From: a bacterium HR37
GTDB taxonomy: Bacteria; Desulfobacterota_D; UBA1144; Nemesobacterales; CSP1-2
Direction of reading: 5' to 3'
Length of the DNA: 64,000 nucleotides
Assembly (NCBI GenBank): GCA_002898375.1
Contig: BEIN01000001.1
Coordinates: forward strand, 248,001-312,000
Part shown: one piece after another, positions 35,462-44,582 of the stretch
How the letters are laid out: each line of letters opens with the position of its first letter
How positions within the stretch are numbered: position 1 is the first letter of the stretch
Made by a program: the position numbers and the translations under genes
The notes under the pieces: generated by a model
The model's input: the letters and a program-made list of their open reading frames with translations, nothing else
What the model was told of the DNA's origin: nothing
Databases searched by the model: none

Positions 35462-36478
35462 TTATCCTCCCTCGCTGACTATTTTACTCACGATTCTGGC
35501 TGTATAATCGACCAAAGGGATTATTTGAGAATAGTTCATACGCATTGGTCCCAGTACACCCAGTGTTCCCAATCTTTTATCGTTTCCATATGAAGCTGCA
35601 ACCAAGCTGTAACCCTTCATTATGCCACTTTCAGAACCTATAAATACCTTTGTACCATCTTCCTTCATCACCTTATCAATCACATCAATAAGGAAACTCT
35701 TTTCCTCAAAAATCCTTATAAGTTCCTTAAACTCCTTAGGATTACTTAGAGAGATATGCTCAAAGAAAGCTGTTTGTCCCTTTATGTATACCTCAGAGAT
35801 AAATCCCTGTTCAAACTTACCACTGAGCTTAATAACACCTTCTATAAACTCCTTATATATTTTCCTCTCCCTTCTGAGCCTATCCAGCACCCCCTTCATC
35901 TCCCCAAGGGTAAGGCCGACAGCAAGCCTGTTTAGGTACTCACTCATCCTCTCTAGTGCATCTTTTGGAACCCTTCTTTCCGTTCTTATAAGTGTCTTCT
36001 CAGTTAATCCCCCTTCAAACACTATAATAACCAGCACCTTTTTCTCTCCTAACCTGACCAGCTTTGCAGACTCTATCTTCATAAACCTGGTGTTTGGAAG
36101 AGTCACCAGACTGGCGCAACGGGAAATATCCGAAAGCACCTTGCCCGTTTCATACATAACCTCCTCAATTGTTCCATCTACCTCTTTGTAGATTCTCTCT
36201 ATAGCTGCCTTTTGTTCATCAGGAAGTTTATTCGGATACGGTAGAGAATTTACATAAAACCTAATTCCTTTTTCCGTAGGTACCCTGCCAGCTGAAACAT
36301 GAGGTTGCATAAGATACCCTTTATCCATTAGCTCTGCCATAATATTCCTTACAGTTGCAGAGCTACACTTAAGATTGTAGCTTTTAACAAGCTGGGCTGA
36401 ACCCACAGGTTCAGCCGTCTTTATATAACAATCTATGATTAAATTAAGAATCTTCTGTGCTCTTTCTGAAAGATCCAT
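35462..36478 (-). CDS. hrcA: heat-inducible transcription repressor HrcA
   Basis: HrcA represses class I heat-shock genes by binding the CIRCE operator, with help from GroEL. The protein has 338 residues. The N-terminal winged helix carries LNLIIDCYIKTAEPVGSAQL and CSSATVRNIMAELMDKGYL, both hallmark. The following GAF-like domain and the dimerisation insert contain FVNSL-type and VIVFEGGL segments. GTLGVLGPMRMNYSQIIPLVDY near the end is family-typical. It is the first gene of the grpE-dnaK-dnaJ operon, with a strong promoter upstream. No canonical CIRCE was found at its promoter or at the second dnaK. Confidence 0.95.
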   Translation of the reverse strand: MDLSERAQKILNLIIDCYIKTAEPVGSAQLVKSYNLKCSSATVRNIMAELMDKGYLMQPHVSAGRVPTEKGIRFYVNSLPYPNKLPDEQKAAIERIYKEVDGTIEEVMYETGKVLSDISRCASLVTLPNTRFMKIESAKLVRLGEKKVLVIIVFEGGLTEKTLIRTERRVPKDALERMSEYLNRLAVGLTLGEMKGVLDRLRRERKIYKEFIEGVIKLSGKFEQGFISEVYIKGQTAFFEHISLSNPKEFKELIRIFEEKSFLIDVIDKVMKEDGTKVFIGSESGIMKGYSLVAASYGNDKRLGTLGVLGPMRMNYSQIIPLVDYTARIVSKIVSEGG

Positions 36479-36517
36479 TGTTCTCTGACTTAAATTAAGA
36501 TCGCACTATCTTTGAAA

Positions 36518-36546
36518 AATATAATGATTACAAGACTAATTGTCAA
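36518..36546 (-). promoter_or_regulatory. sigma70 promoter of hrcA operon
   Basis: On the minus strand a perfect TTGACA (36541-36546) and TATATT (36518-36523) are separated by exactly 17 bases. A start near 36511 leaves about 33 bases of leader containing the near-palindrome CTTAATTTAAG. It is the best promoter match in the window. Confidence 0.75.
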
Positions 36547-36561
36547 CGAAAGCCTGGAGTA

Positions 36562-37503
36562 CTAGTTGGAAAGATTAACCATGCTATAAGCAATCCCCTC
36601 CAAAAGGCCGCCGTCACTTACAATGACAGTATCTTTAGAAAACCAATCCATGGTTTTAAGAACTATTATAGCTCCGGGTATAATTACATCCTCTCTTCCC
36701 CTCTCAAGGCCTTTAATGCTAAGCCTCTCACTAGAAGGAAGCTTTATTAACCTGCTAAGGATAGAGAAAACCCTTTCCCTTTTTAGCAAGAAACCATTTA
36801 CCATATCCGGATCGTAGTTTTCCAGACCCAATTCAATAGCAGCAAGCGTGGTAGGTGTTCCAGCCGTCCCAACAAGGGTTATTAAATCACTTTCCAGACT
36901 TTCCTTAAGGGCCTGGGGTAGCTCCCTAGATAAAACGCTTTTAACCTCCTCACACAGGGCTTTTATATCCGTATCTAAAGGTATATCCGTTTTTAAAAAC
37001 CTCTCAGCAAGATGAACTACACCCAATGCCGTACTTTTTGCCCATAAAACCTCTTTTCTCTTTGCGTCTACGCAGGCATACTCAGTACTTCCACCCCCTA
37101 CATCAAAGATCACGCAAAACCTAGAATCTACATTAACAGAGCTTAAAACCCCAATTACAGTAAGTAGAGCCTCTTCCTCCCCACTAATAACTTCAACCTC
37201 TATTCCGGTTTCCTGTTTTACTTTTTCCACAAACTCCTGACCATTTAGAGCCTCTCTAACCACACTTGTAGCCACAGCCCTTACTATGTCTACCTTATAT
37301 TCTCTTAAAACACTGGAAAACCTCTTAAGTGTAGAGATGGCTCTCTCCATAGCGTCTTTCGTAATGACCCTACCCGATTCAAAACCACCTCCCAGTCTTG
37401 TAATTACACGCTCGATATGGAGCTTTTTCAGTTTTGAGTCTCTAAACTCACCGATAAGGAGTCTAAACGTATTTGTACCTATATCTATTGAAGCTACACG
37501 CAT
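36562..37503 (-). CDS. Ppx/GppA-family phosphatase
   Basis: An ASKHA-fold phosphatase of 313 residues, acting on polyphosphate and/or pppGpp. The N-terminal phosphate motif is SIDIGTNTFRLLIG. FDVGGGSTEYACVD and LVGTAGTPTTLAAIEL are the other two conserved blocks. Only the two catalytic core domains are present; the C-terminal HD-like extension of E. coli Ppx is missing, as in short GppA/Ppx1 forms. Choice between Ppx and GppA is not possible by eye. It is separated from hrcA by 83 bases and from the gamma carbonic anhydrase gene by 44 bases on the same strand. Confidence 0.85.
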   Translation of the reverse strand: MRVASIDIGTNTFRLLIGEFRDSKLKKLHIERVITRLGGGFESGRVITKDAMERAISTLKRFSSVLREYKVDIVRAVATSVVREALNGQEFVEKVKQETGIEVEVISGEEEALLTVIGVLSSVNVDSRFCVIFDVGGGSTEYACVDAKRKEVLWAKSTALGVVHLAERFLKTDIPLDTDIKALCEEVKSVLSRELPQALKESLESDLITLVGTAGTPTTLAAIELGLENYDPDMVNGFLLKRERVFSILSRLIKLPSSERLSIKGLERGREDVIIPGAIIVLKTMDWFSKDTVIVSDGGLLEGIAYSMVNLSN

Positions 37504-37547
37504 GAAGGGAACCCAACCCTAGGTCTGTTAAAGCCATTACCTACAGG

Positions 37548-38051
37548 TTAAATGTATTTCTTTAGATACTCCACATAGTTCTTTGCAGATTGCTCTATTA
37601 ACTGTATCTCATCAGGTCTTAAATCCCTCTTTACCTTAGCGGGTACACCCATAACAACGGTTCCTGAAGGTACACGAAACCCAGGTGGTATAAGTGTACC
37701 TGCTCCAACTATTGAGTTCTCCTCTACTACCGCTCCATCAAGGACTATAGCCCCAATTCCTATCAGAACCCTATTCCTTACTGTGCATCCATGGAGCACT
37801 ACCCTATGCCCCACTGTTACCTCATCCCCTATTATAAGGGGATAAGTATCCTTCCTCACATGCAGAACACAGCAATCCTGTATATTTGTTCTAGACCCTA
37901 TCAGGATATAATTTACATCTCCCCTCACCACACTCTGAAACCATATGCTAGATTCCCTACCTACGGTAACATCTCCTATTACTTCAGCACTATCAGCAAC
38001 AAAAGCAGTTGCGTCAATCCTCGGTGAAATACCACAATAGGCCCTTATCAT
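37548..38051 (-). CDS. gamma-class carbonic anhydrase / YrdA-like left-handed beta-helix protein
   Basis: A 167-residue hexapeptide-repeat protein of the gamma carbonic anhydrase family. The repeats (IGSRTNIQDCCVLH..., IGDEVTVGHRVVLHGC..., IGIGAIVLDGAVVEENSIVGAG) build a left-handed beta helix with a C-terminal alpha helix. Three metal-binding His are visible: in CVLHV, VGHR and VLHGC. Residues beyond these needed for proven carbonic anhydrase activity cannot be checked by eye, and many YrdA-type proteins are inactive in assay. It starts 5 bases before the EF-G-like gene's end region is left behind, that is, it directly follows the EF-G-like gene and precedes the Ppx/GppA gene in transcription order. 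Confidence 0.85.
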   Translation of the reverse strand: MIRAYCGISPRIDATAFVADSAEVIGDVTVGRESSIWFQSVVRGDVNYILIGSRTNIQDCCVLHVRKDTYPLIIGDEVTVGHRVVLHGCTVRNRVLIGIGAIVLDGAVVEENSIVGAGTLIPPGFRVPSGTVVMGVPAKVKRDLRPDEIQLIEQSAKNYVEYLKKYI

Positions 38052-38056
38052 CCTTA

Positions 38057-40132
38057 TTATTCCTCTTCTTTTTTACGAGCCTCCTCTATTATCTTAGCTG
38101 CAAGATGACTGGGAACTTCTTCGTAATGAGAAAGCTCCATTGTAAACATACCACGTCCACTTGTTATAGAGCGGAGTTCAGGAGCATAGGTAAGGATTTC
38201 AGCCATTGGAACCAAAGCCCTTATCAGATGACCACCAGCTTGAGGTTCAACACCCGAAACCTTCCCTCTTCTTGCATTTATATCACCAATAACATCTCCA
38301 AGACAGTCCTCAGGAGTAAAAACCTCCAGTCTCATTATTGGTTCAAGAAGTACAGGTTGGGCCATTTCCATAGCTTTTTTAAACCCTATTGAACCAGCAA
38401 TCTTAAAAGCTATATCTGAGGAATCTACAGGATGGTGCTTTCCATCAAAAAGGGTTACTTTAACATCCACCACAGGATAGCCAGCAAGCACACCCTTTTG
38501 CATAGCTTCTCTAACCCCTTTTTCAACAGATGGAATAAAATTCTTCGGTATAACACCTCCTACAATCCTATCGACAAACTCATATCCAGCCCCTCTTGGA
38601 AGTGGCTCAACCTGAAGCCAGGCATCCCCATATTGACCTCTACCACCCGTTTGCTTAATGTATTTCCCCTCTGCCTTTGCTGTTCCCTTAATAGTCTCCC
38701 TATATGGGACTTTGGGAGTTTTCATATCAACACTTACACCATAGGTGTTCTTTAATCTGTCCACAATAACCTCTATATGAACCTGACCTGTTCCTGAAAG
38801 CAAAAACTCCTTTGTTTCCTCATCACGCCTAAACTGTATTGTAGGGTCCTCCTCTTTTATCCTGCTTAGGGAAGGCATCAATTTATCTTCATCTGCTCTG
38901 GTTTTAGGCTGGACAGCGTATGATATAACAGCCTGAGGTATGGGAACAGGAGGAATTATAATGGGATCAGATTCATCCGAAAGCGTATCTCCCGTTTCAG
39001 TGTCTTTAAGCTTATTAACTGCAACAATATCACCAAACTGAGCTGTAGATACAGGTGTTTGCTTTTTCCCCATGATTCTAAACAGCTGTCCTATCTTCTC
39101 TCTTGATTTTTTAACCGAATTGTAAACTGTAGAATCGGCTTTCAGTTGACCTGAAAAAATCCTAAGAACACTTATCTTGCCGGCATAGGGATCAGATATA
39201 GTCTTAAAGACAAATGCTGATAAAGGCTCTGTAAGCCTAGACTCTCTTTCAACCTCCTCACCCGCCAAGTTATAGCCTCTTATTACAGGTCTCTCAATAG
39301 GGGAAGGTAGGTACCTCAGTATGGCTTCCATAAGAAGATCAATTCCTATTAGTTTGGTTGCAGAACCCACAAATACAGGAACAATCTTTGAACTAACAAT
39401 TCCCTCCTTTAATATGGTGTATATTAGTGAGTTCTCAAAGCTTTCCCCTTCCAGATACCTTTCTAAAAGCTCATCATTCATCTCAGCTATTGACTCTATT
39501 AGTTTTTCTCTCCAAGCACTTACCTTATCTTTAATATCCGAGGGAATATCTTCTACCAGACACTCTCCGTTGTCTTTATACAGATATGCTTTCATCTCTA
39601 CAATATCCACAACCCCTTTGAAATCCTGTTCCTCACCTATTGGAATTGTAAGAGGTACCGGTTTAACCCCCAGATCCTTTTCTATATCCGCAATGGAATT
39701 CTCGAAATTTGCCCTTTCCCTATCGAGTTTGTTCATAAACAGAATCCTCGGAATACCAAGATCTGAAGCTATTTGCCAAAACTTCTGGGTTTGAGCCTTA
39801 ACACCTGTAATAGCACTTACTATAATAATAGTCCCCTCAACAACCCTAAGCGCATTTTCCGTCTCGAATAGGAAATTGGCAAAGCCCGGAGTATCTATAA
39901 GATTGATCAAGCACCCGTTCCACTCACAAAAAGCCACATGGAGGTTGATAGACATCTTTCTGTTTTGCTCCTCCACATCGTAATCCAATAAGGACGAACC
40001 ACCATCTGTTCTACCCGTCTTCTGTATAACACCGCTCAAACTCAGCATGCTTTCTACAAGTGATGTCTTCCCCGCACCATGATGGGCAACAACTGCAACG
40101 TTTCTTACTCTATCTCTATCATATTCACTCAT
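38057..40132 (-). CDS. elongation factor G-like translational GTPase (divergent paralogue)
   Basis: A five-domain EF-G-type GTPase of 691 residues. The P-loop reads AHHGAGKTSLVE rather than the AHIDAGKTT of canonical EF-G. Switch II is DTPGFANF where EF-G has DTPGHVDF, so the catalytic His is replaced by Phe. Switch I reads QNRKMSI instead of QERGITI. NKLDRERANF and SATKLIGIDLLM are present. Domain IV keeps GGRGQYGDAWLQVEP. These features match the EF-G-like/FusA2 group, whose members often do not promote normal translocation. It is coupled to the gamma carbonic anhydrase and follows rpmE. A true fusA presumably lies elsewhere. Function is uncertain. Confidence 0.85.
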   Translation of the reverse strand: MSEYDRDRVRNVAVVAHHGAGKTSLVESMLSLSGVIQKTGRTDGGSSLLDYDVEEQNRKMSINLHVAFCEWNGCLINLIDTPGFANFLFETENALRVVEGTIIIVSAITGVKAQTQKFWQIASDLGIPRILFMNKLDRERANFENSIADIEKDLGVKPVPLTIPIGEEQDFKGVVDIVEMKAYLYKDNGECLVEDIPSDIKDKVSAWREKLIESIAEMNDELLERYLEGESFENSLIYTILKEGIVSSKIVPVFVGSATKLIGIDLLMEAILRYLPSPIERPVIRGYNLAGEEVERESRLTEPLSAFVFKTISDPYAGKISVLRIFSGQLKADSTVYNSVKKSREKIGQLFRIMGKKQTPVSTAQFGDIVAVNKLKDTETGDTLSDESDPIIIPPVPIPQAVISYAVQPKTRADEDKLMPSLSRIKEEDPTIQFRRDEETKEFLLSGTGQVHIEVIVDRLKNTYGVSVDMKTPKVPYRETIKGTAKAEGKYIKQTGGRGQYGDAWLQVEPLPRGAGYEFVDRIVGGVIPKNFIPSVEKGVREAMQKGVLAGYPVVDVKVTLFDGKHHPVDSSDIAFKIAGSIGFKKAMEMAQPVLLEPIMRLEVFTPEDCLGDVIGDINARRGKVSGVEPQAGGHLIRALVPMAEILTYAPELRSITSGRGMFTMELSHYEEVPSHLAAKIIEEARKKEEE

Positions 40133-40248
40133 ACCAACACCCCTCCTGAGCTTTTTTATTATTATAGAGCTTGGATGGTTTGGTTGTAAAGCTTATTTTA
40201 TAAACAGGAGGGGAAATCATATGTTATAAGGAAGGTTAAGAAAGAGAA

Positions 40249-40458
40249 TCAAGCCTCTTTTTCTTTATATCTTCTTCTAAACCTTTCAACTCTTCCCTTT
40301 GATTCAGTGATCCTCTCTTTCCCTGTATAGAATGGATGGCAGTTAGCACAAATCTCAACCGTAAAGTTTTCCGTTCTTGTTGACCTTGTTTTATATACAG
40401 CACCGCATGCACAGGTAATTATTACCTCTTTGTATTCAGGATGAATCCCTGGTTTCAT
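40249..40458 (-). CDS. rpmE: 50S ribosomal protein L31, zinc form
   Basis: A 69-residue ribosomal protein L31. It begins MKPGIHPEYKEVIITCACG and has CANCHPFYTGKERI, so the zinc-binding Cys set (C+ form) is present. The basic C-terminal tail RVERFRRRYKEKEA is typical. GGGAGG precedes the ATG. It lies in a 90-116 base clearing on each side, between the stand-alone dnaK and the EF-G-like gene. The usual neighbours rho and prfA are absent. Confidence 0.94.
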   Translation of the reverse strand: MKPGIHPEYKEVIITCACGAVYKTRSTRTENFTVEICANCHPFYTGKERITESKGRVERFRRRYKEKEA

Positions 40459-40547
40459 ATAAGCCTCCCATGTTGTTTTACGTGTTTTAATGTAACATTT
40501 AACAAGCTCTGCTTTTTAGCAAACATACACCAAAGAGCCTCTAAAAA

Positions 40548-42446
40548 CTATTTCTCTGTAAACTCAGCATCAATTACATCTTCTCCATCCCTCTTACCTC
40601 CACCAGTTGCCTCTCCACTCTGAGCAGATCCCTCTGCTCCAGCAGCCTTCTTATACATCATCTCAGCTATCTTATGTGACGCTCTATTTATTCGCTCAAT
40701 GGCCTGTTGAATCTCAGCTATGTTTTCACTCTTAAGAGCCTTCTTACCCTCCTCCAGAGCTTCTTCAAGTTCCTTCTTCTCACTCTCTGAAAGCCTGCCC
40801 TCGAATTCTTTAAAACTCTTTTCGGTTCTGTAAATAAGATCATCGAGTCTATTTCTATTCTCTGCTAGCTCTCTTCTTCTTCTATCCTCTTCTGCCCTTT
40901 CTTCAGCTTCTTTTATCATTCTCTCAATCTGCTCTTTTGTTAGACCACTGGAGGCTTCAACCCTTATCTTCTGTTCCTTCTGAGTTGCAAGGTCCTTAGC
41001 AGTTACATGCAATATACCATCGGCATCGATGTCAAACGTAACTTCAATCTGAGGAACACCTCTTGGGGCTGGAGGGATACCATCGAGTATGAATCTGGCA
41101 AGGGTTCTATTGTCACGTGCCATTGGGCGCTCTCCCTGAAGCACGTGTATTTCAACAGATGTCTGATTGTCTTCAGCCGTGGTAAATATCTGACTCTTCT
41201 TGGTAGGAATGGTGGTGTTTCTAGGGATAATTACGGTCATGACCCCACCCAGTGTTTCTATACCAAGAGAAAGGGGAGTAACATCTAGAAGAAGAACATC
41301 TCTTACCTCACCTGCAAGAACGGCCCCCTGTATTGCAGCACCAATTGCTACAACCTCATCAGGATTTATCCCCTTATGAGGCTCCTTACCAAAGAAATCG
41401 GTTACAACCTTCTGAACGAGAGGAACCCTTGTAGAACCTCCAACAAGAATGACCTCCGTTATATCACTTGGCTTTAAACCAGCATCCTTAAGAGCCTGGC
41501 GGCAGGGCTCAAGCGTGCTCATTACCAGGTCTTCTATCAACTGCTCCAGTTTGGAACGAGTTAGTTTCATAATTAAATGTCTTGGTCCAGCAGCATCAGC
41601 TGTGATAAAAGGAAGGTTAATCTCGGTCTCAAGGGTAGTAGAAAGCTCACATTTAGCCTTCTCTGCCGCTTCACGAAGCCTCTGGAGAGCCATTTTATCC
41701 TTACTAAGGTCTATACCAGTTTCCTTCTTGAACTCACTGATTAAGTAGTCCATAATTCTCCTATCAAAATCATCTCCTCCCAAATGGGTGTTTCCGTTTG
41801 TTGATTTAACCTCAATTACATTATCGCCCACCTCAAGTATCGATATATCAAAAGTACCACCCCCCAGGTCATACACCGCAATAATACCTTCTTTTTTCTT
41901 ATCAAACCCATAGGCAAGAGCAGCTGCTGTAGGCTCATTTATTATTCTTCTTACGTTTAATCCAGCTATCTTACCAGCATCCTTTGTGGCCTGTCTTTGA
42001 CTATCGTTAAAATAAGCAGGTACGGTTATTACAGCCTCTGTAACTTCTTCCCCTAAATAGGTTTCGGCAGCCTTTTTAAGCTTCATCAATATATATGCAG
42101 AGATCTGAGGAGGAGAATACTGTTTTCCCATTACCTCAACCCAGGCATCCCCGTTTGGTGCCTTAACCACCTTATAAGGAAGCCGTTTTGCCTCTTCCAA
42201 GGCCTCCTCATACCTTCTTCCCATAAGCCGTTTAATGGAATAAATGGTGTTTTCGGGATTCACAATAGCCTGTCTCTTAGCAGGTCCACCAACAAGAATC
42301 TCTCCATCTTTTGTAAAGGCAACCACAGAAGGAGTAAGCCTGGAACCTTCCTCATTTATTAGTACCTTCGGTTCACCACCCTCAACTACTGCAACAACAG
42401 AGTTTGTAGTTCCAAGGTCTATACCTATTATCTTTTTGCTAGCCAT
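40548..42446 (-). CDS. dnaK: chaperone DnaK, stand-alone copy with canonical tail
   Basis: A second Hsp70 of 632 residues. The ATPase motifs [25 protein letters not shown] and LVGGSTRVP are intact, as is [16 protein letters not shown]. The C-terminal part has the full lid, a Gly/Ser-rich linker ([14 protein letters not shown]) and the tail [10 protein letters not shown], close to canonical DnaK. It is the more typical of the two DnaKs but stands apart from grpE and dnaJ. It is preceded by a 180-base leader with its own candidate promoter and a strong dyad, which suggests separate heat or growth control. AGGAGGAGAAGG sits just upstream of the ATG. Confidence 0.95.
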   Translation of the reverse strand: MASKKIIGIDLGTTNSVVAVVEGGEPKVLINEEGSRLTPSVVAFTKDGEILVGGPAKRQAIVNPENTIYSIKRLMGRRYEEALEEAKRLPYKVVKAPNGDAWVEVMGKQYSPPQISAYILMKLKKAAETYLGEEVTEAVITVPAYFNDSQRQATKDAGKIAGLNVRRIINEPTAAALAYGFDKKKEGIIAVYDLGGGTFDISILEVGDNVIEVKSTNGNTHLGGDDFDRRIMDYLISEFKKETGIDLSKDKMALQRLREAAEKAKCELSTTLETEINLPFITADAAGPRHLIMKLTRSKLEQLIEDLVMSTLEPCRQALKDAGLKPSDITEVILVGGSTRVPLVQKVVTDFFGKEPHKGINPDEVVAIGAAIQGAVLAGEVRDVLLLDVTPLSLGIETLGGVMTVIIPRNTTIPTKKSQIFTTAEDNQTSVEIHVLQGERPMARDNRTLARFILDGIPPAPRGVPQIEVTFDIDADGILHVTAKDLATQKEQKIRVEASSGLTKEQIERMIKEAEERAEEDRRRRELAENRNRLDDLIYRTEKSFKEFEGRLSESEKKELEEALEEGKKALKSENIAEIQQAIERINRASHKIAEMMYKKAAGAEGSAQSGEATGGGKRDGEDVIDAEFTEK

Positions 42447-42520
42447 TAATCCTTCTCCTCCTAGTTATTTTAATTTAGTTAGCAAACCAATATCCAATCA
42501 AACTTTTCAACAAATCACCA

Positions 42521-42548
42521 GGTTAGTGGTTAGCAAAAACCATTAACC
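42521..42548. promoter_or_regulatory. 11-base dyad in the leader of the stand-alone dnaK
   Basis: GGTTAGTGGTT (42521-42531) and AACCATTAACC (42538-42548) form an inverted repeat with one mismatch and a 6-base centre. It lies 10-40 bases downstream of a TTGACA at 42584-42589 (minus strand), so it would cover the transcription start. A second GTTAGCAAA nearby (42478-42486) repeats part of the centre. It does not match CIRCE. Confidence 0.5.
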
Positions 42549-42626
42549 TCTGACTTTCATAAAGGTAATCATCAACAAATGAATGTCAAGTTTAAGGTCA
42601 GCAAGAAATAGAAGGCAGATATCCTT

Positions 42627-43814
42627 TTAATTCTCCGTCTCTACACTACTTGAGGAACTTGCAGCAGCAACCGCTTTTGCCGCTGCATCACGCATATCGC
42701 TTCCTGTGATTATATTTAAACCAGACTCAGATAGCATTTTTCTTCCCAACTCTACGTTTGTTCCCTCAAGCCTTACAATAAGTGGAACCCTTACACCAAC
42801 TTCCTTTGCTGCAGCGATAATACCACTTGCTATAACATCGCACTTCATGATACCACCAAAGATATTCACGAATATAGCCCTTACGTTTCTATCACTCAGT
42901 ATCATCTTAAAGGCTTGAGTTACCTGTTCAACACTTGCCCCACCTCCGACATCCAAAAAGTTTGCCGGTTCCCCTCCGTGATATTTGATTATATCCATGG
43001 TGGCCATTGCAAGACCAGCCCCATTTACTAAACAACCTATATTGCCATTTAGTTTTACATAGCTAATACCCCATTTTTTTGCCTCAAGTTCCATAGGGTC
43101 TTCTTCATCAGGATCCCTTAGTTTCTCGATCTCTGGATGTCGATATAGGGCATTATCATCAAAATTCAGCTTCGCATCAAGAGCAATGACCTCTCCATCA
43201 CCCGTAAGAACCAGAGGATTTATCTCAGCAAGAGAACAGTCGTTTTCCACAAATACCTTATAAAGGCCAAGAATGAAATTTATCCCTTTATTTAGGGTTC
43301 GCCCCTCAAGTCCTAAAGAAAAGGCTATTCTTCTTGCCTGAAAAGGAAGTAGCCCCAAAGATATATCAACGTATTCCCTTATAATCTTTTCCGGAGAGGT
43401 TCTTGCAACATCCTCAATTTCAACCCCACCTTCAGAGCTTGCCATTACAACAATCTTCTCTTGAGACCTATCGATAACTATACCAAGATAGAATTCCTTT
43501 TGGATTTCTGTAGCCTCTTCTATAAGTATCTTTTTAACAATCTTTCCTTCTGGCCCAGTCTGATGGGTAACAAGCCGCATCCCTAACATTTCAGAGGCAA
43601 CCTGCCTTACCTCTTCTGGTGTATTTGCAAACCTAATCCCTCCGCCCTTACCCCTTCCCCCAGCATGAATCTGGGCTTTTATAACAAACCTTTTGCAATT
43701 AAGATCCCTAGCTATCTGCTCAGCCTCATCCGGGGTAAAAACCACTTTTCCAACCGGAACCCTTACCCCGTATCTCGAAAGTAACTCCTTCGCTTGATAT
43801 TCATGAATATTCAC
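42627..43814 (-). CDS. sucC: succinyl-CoA ligase (ADP/GDP-forming) beta subunit
   Basis: SucC is the ATP-grasp beta subunit of succinyl-CoA synthetase, 395 residues. It opens [17 protein letters not shown]. Other signatures are [26 protein letters not shown] and [36 protein letters not shown] and [16 protein letters not shown] follow. The C-terminus has a Ser-rich tail ([10 protein letters not shown]) not needed by the fold. It follows sdhB by 27 bases. The partner sucD, normally next, is absent: the next gene is the stand-alone dnaK. The alpha subunit must be elsewhere on the chromosome, or be functionally replaced. Confidence 0.95.
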   Translation of the reverse strand: MNIHEYQAKELLSRYGVRVPVGKVVFTPDEAEQIARDLNCKRFVIKAQIHAGGRGKGGGIRFANTPEEVRQVASEMLGMRLVTHQTGPEGKIVKKILIEEATEIQKEFYLGIVIDRSQEKIVVMASSEGGVEIEDVARTSPEKIIREYVDISLGLLPFQARRIAFSLGLEGRTLNKGINFILGLYKVFVENDCSLAEINPLVLTGDGEVIALDAKLNFDDNALYRHPEIEKLRDPDEEDPMELEAKKWGISYVKLNGNIGCLVNGAGLAMATMDIIKYHGGEPANFLDVGGGASVEQVTQAFKMILSDRNVRAIFVNIFGGIMKCDVIASGIIAAAKEVGVRVPLIVRLEGTNVELGRKMLSESGLNIITGSDMRDAAAKAVAAASSSSSVETEN

Positions 43815-43841
43815 TTAGGGCTTCCTCCAATCAAACTTTTG

Positions 43842-44582
43842 CTACTTCCTTCCGCTTATCTTGCGAAAGATCCACATCACCGGATCAAAGTACCTATCAA
43901 CAACCCTTTCCTTTAAAGGAATTATACCGTTATCCGTTATATGTATACCCTCTGGACATACCTCGGTACAACACTTGGTTATGTTGCAAAATCCAACACC
44001 TGCCTCCTTTCGCAGAAACTCAGTGCGATCCAGAATATCTTTGGGATGCATCTCAAGCTCAGCAATCTTTATCATAAGACGAGGCCCGAAGAAAGCGTCT
44101 TTTCTACCGTGATCCCTCAGTATATGACACACATTCTGGCAGAGAAAACACTCAATACACTTTCTAAACTCCTGTAATCTGTCGATATCCTCTTGAAACA
44201 TTATCCAATCGGTATTTTTATCAGGGGTAAAGGGAGGGATCCTCTTTTTGGCCTCATAGTTCCACGAAACATCGGTAACCAGATCCTTAATCAGAGGGAA
44301 AGCCCTCATAGGATAGACCCTTATCGGTTCATCTTTTGGCAAACTGTCTATACGCGTCTTACAGGTCAACCGTGGCTTACCGTTAACCTCTGCACTACAT
44401 GAACCACACTTTGCAGCCTTACAATTCCAACGCACAGCCAGATCCCCATCGTAGTTAGCCTGTATATAGTGCAGAGCATCCAAAACAACCATCCCCTCCA
44501 CATAAGGAACCCTATACTCTTTTAGCTCCCCCTGTTCACGTGTTGTACCTCGAAACACCTGCAAGACTACCTCAGACATCAC
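43842..44582 (-). CDS. sdhB: succinate dehydrogenase iron-sulfur subunit
   Basis: The electron-transfer subunit of succinate dehydrogenase or fumarate reductase, 246 residues. The plant-type 2Fe-2S site is CKAAKCGSCSAEVNGKPRLTC. The 4Fe-4S/3Fe-4S sites are in CIECFLCQNVC and CNITKCCTEVCP. DLVTDVSWNYE is a typical middle segment. The start overlaps the sdhA stop by 4 bases. It belongs to the sdhC-sdhA-sdhB-sucC run. The direction of the reaction cannot be told from this subunit. Confidence 0.94.
   Translation of the reverse strand: MMSEVVLQVFRGTTREQGELKEYRVPYVEGMVVLDALHYIQANYDGDLAVRWNCKAAKCGSCSAEVNGKPRLTCKTRIDSLPKDEPIRVYPMRAFPLIKDLVTDVSWNYEAKKRIPPFTPDKNTDWIMFQEDIDRLQEFRKCIECFLCQNVCHILRDHGRKDAFFGPRLMIKIAELEMHPKDILDRTEFLRKEAGVGFCNITKCCTEVCPEGIHITDNGIIPLKERVVDRYFDPVMWIFRKISGRK

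Noticed and set aside
36479-36561. Possible CIRCE operator upstream of hrcA
   Set aside because: No TTAGCACTC...GAGTGCTAA-like pair is present; only the fragment AGTGCGATCTTAA resembles one half and it has no partner.
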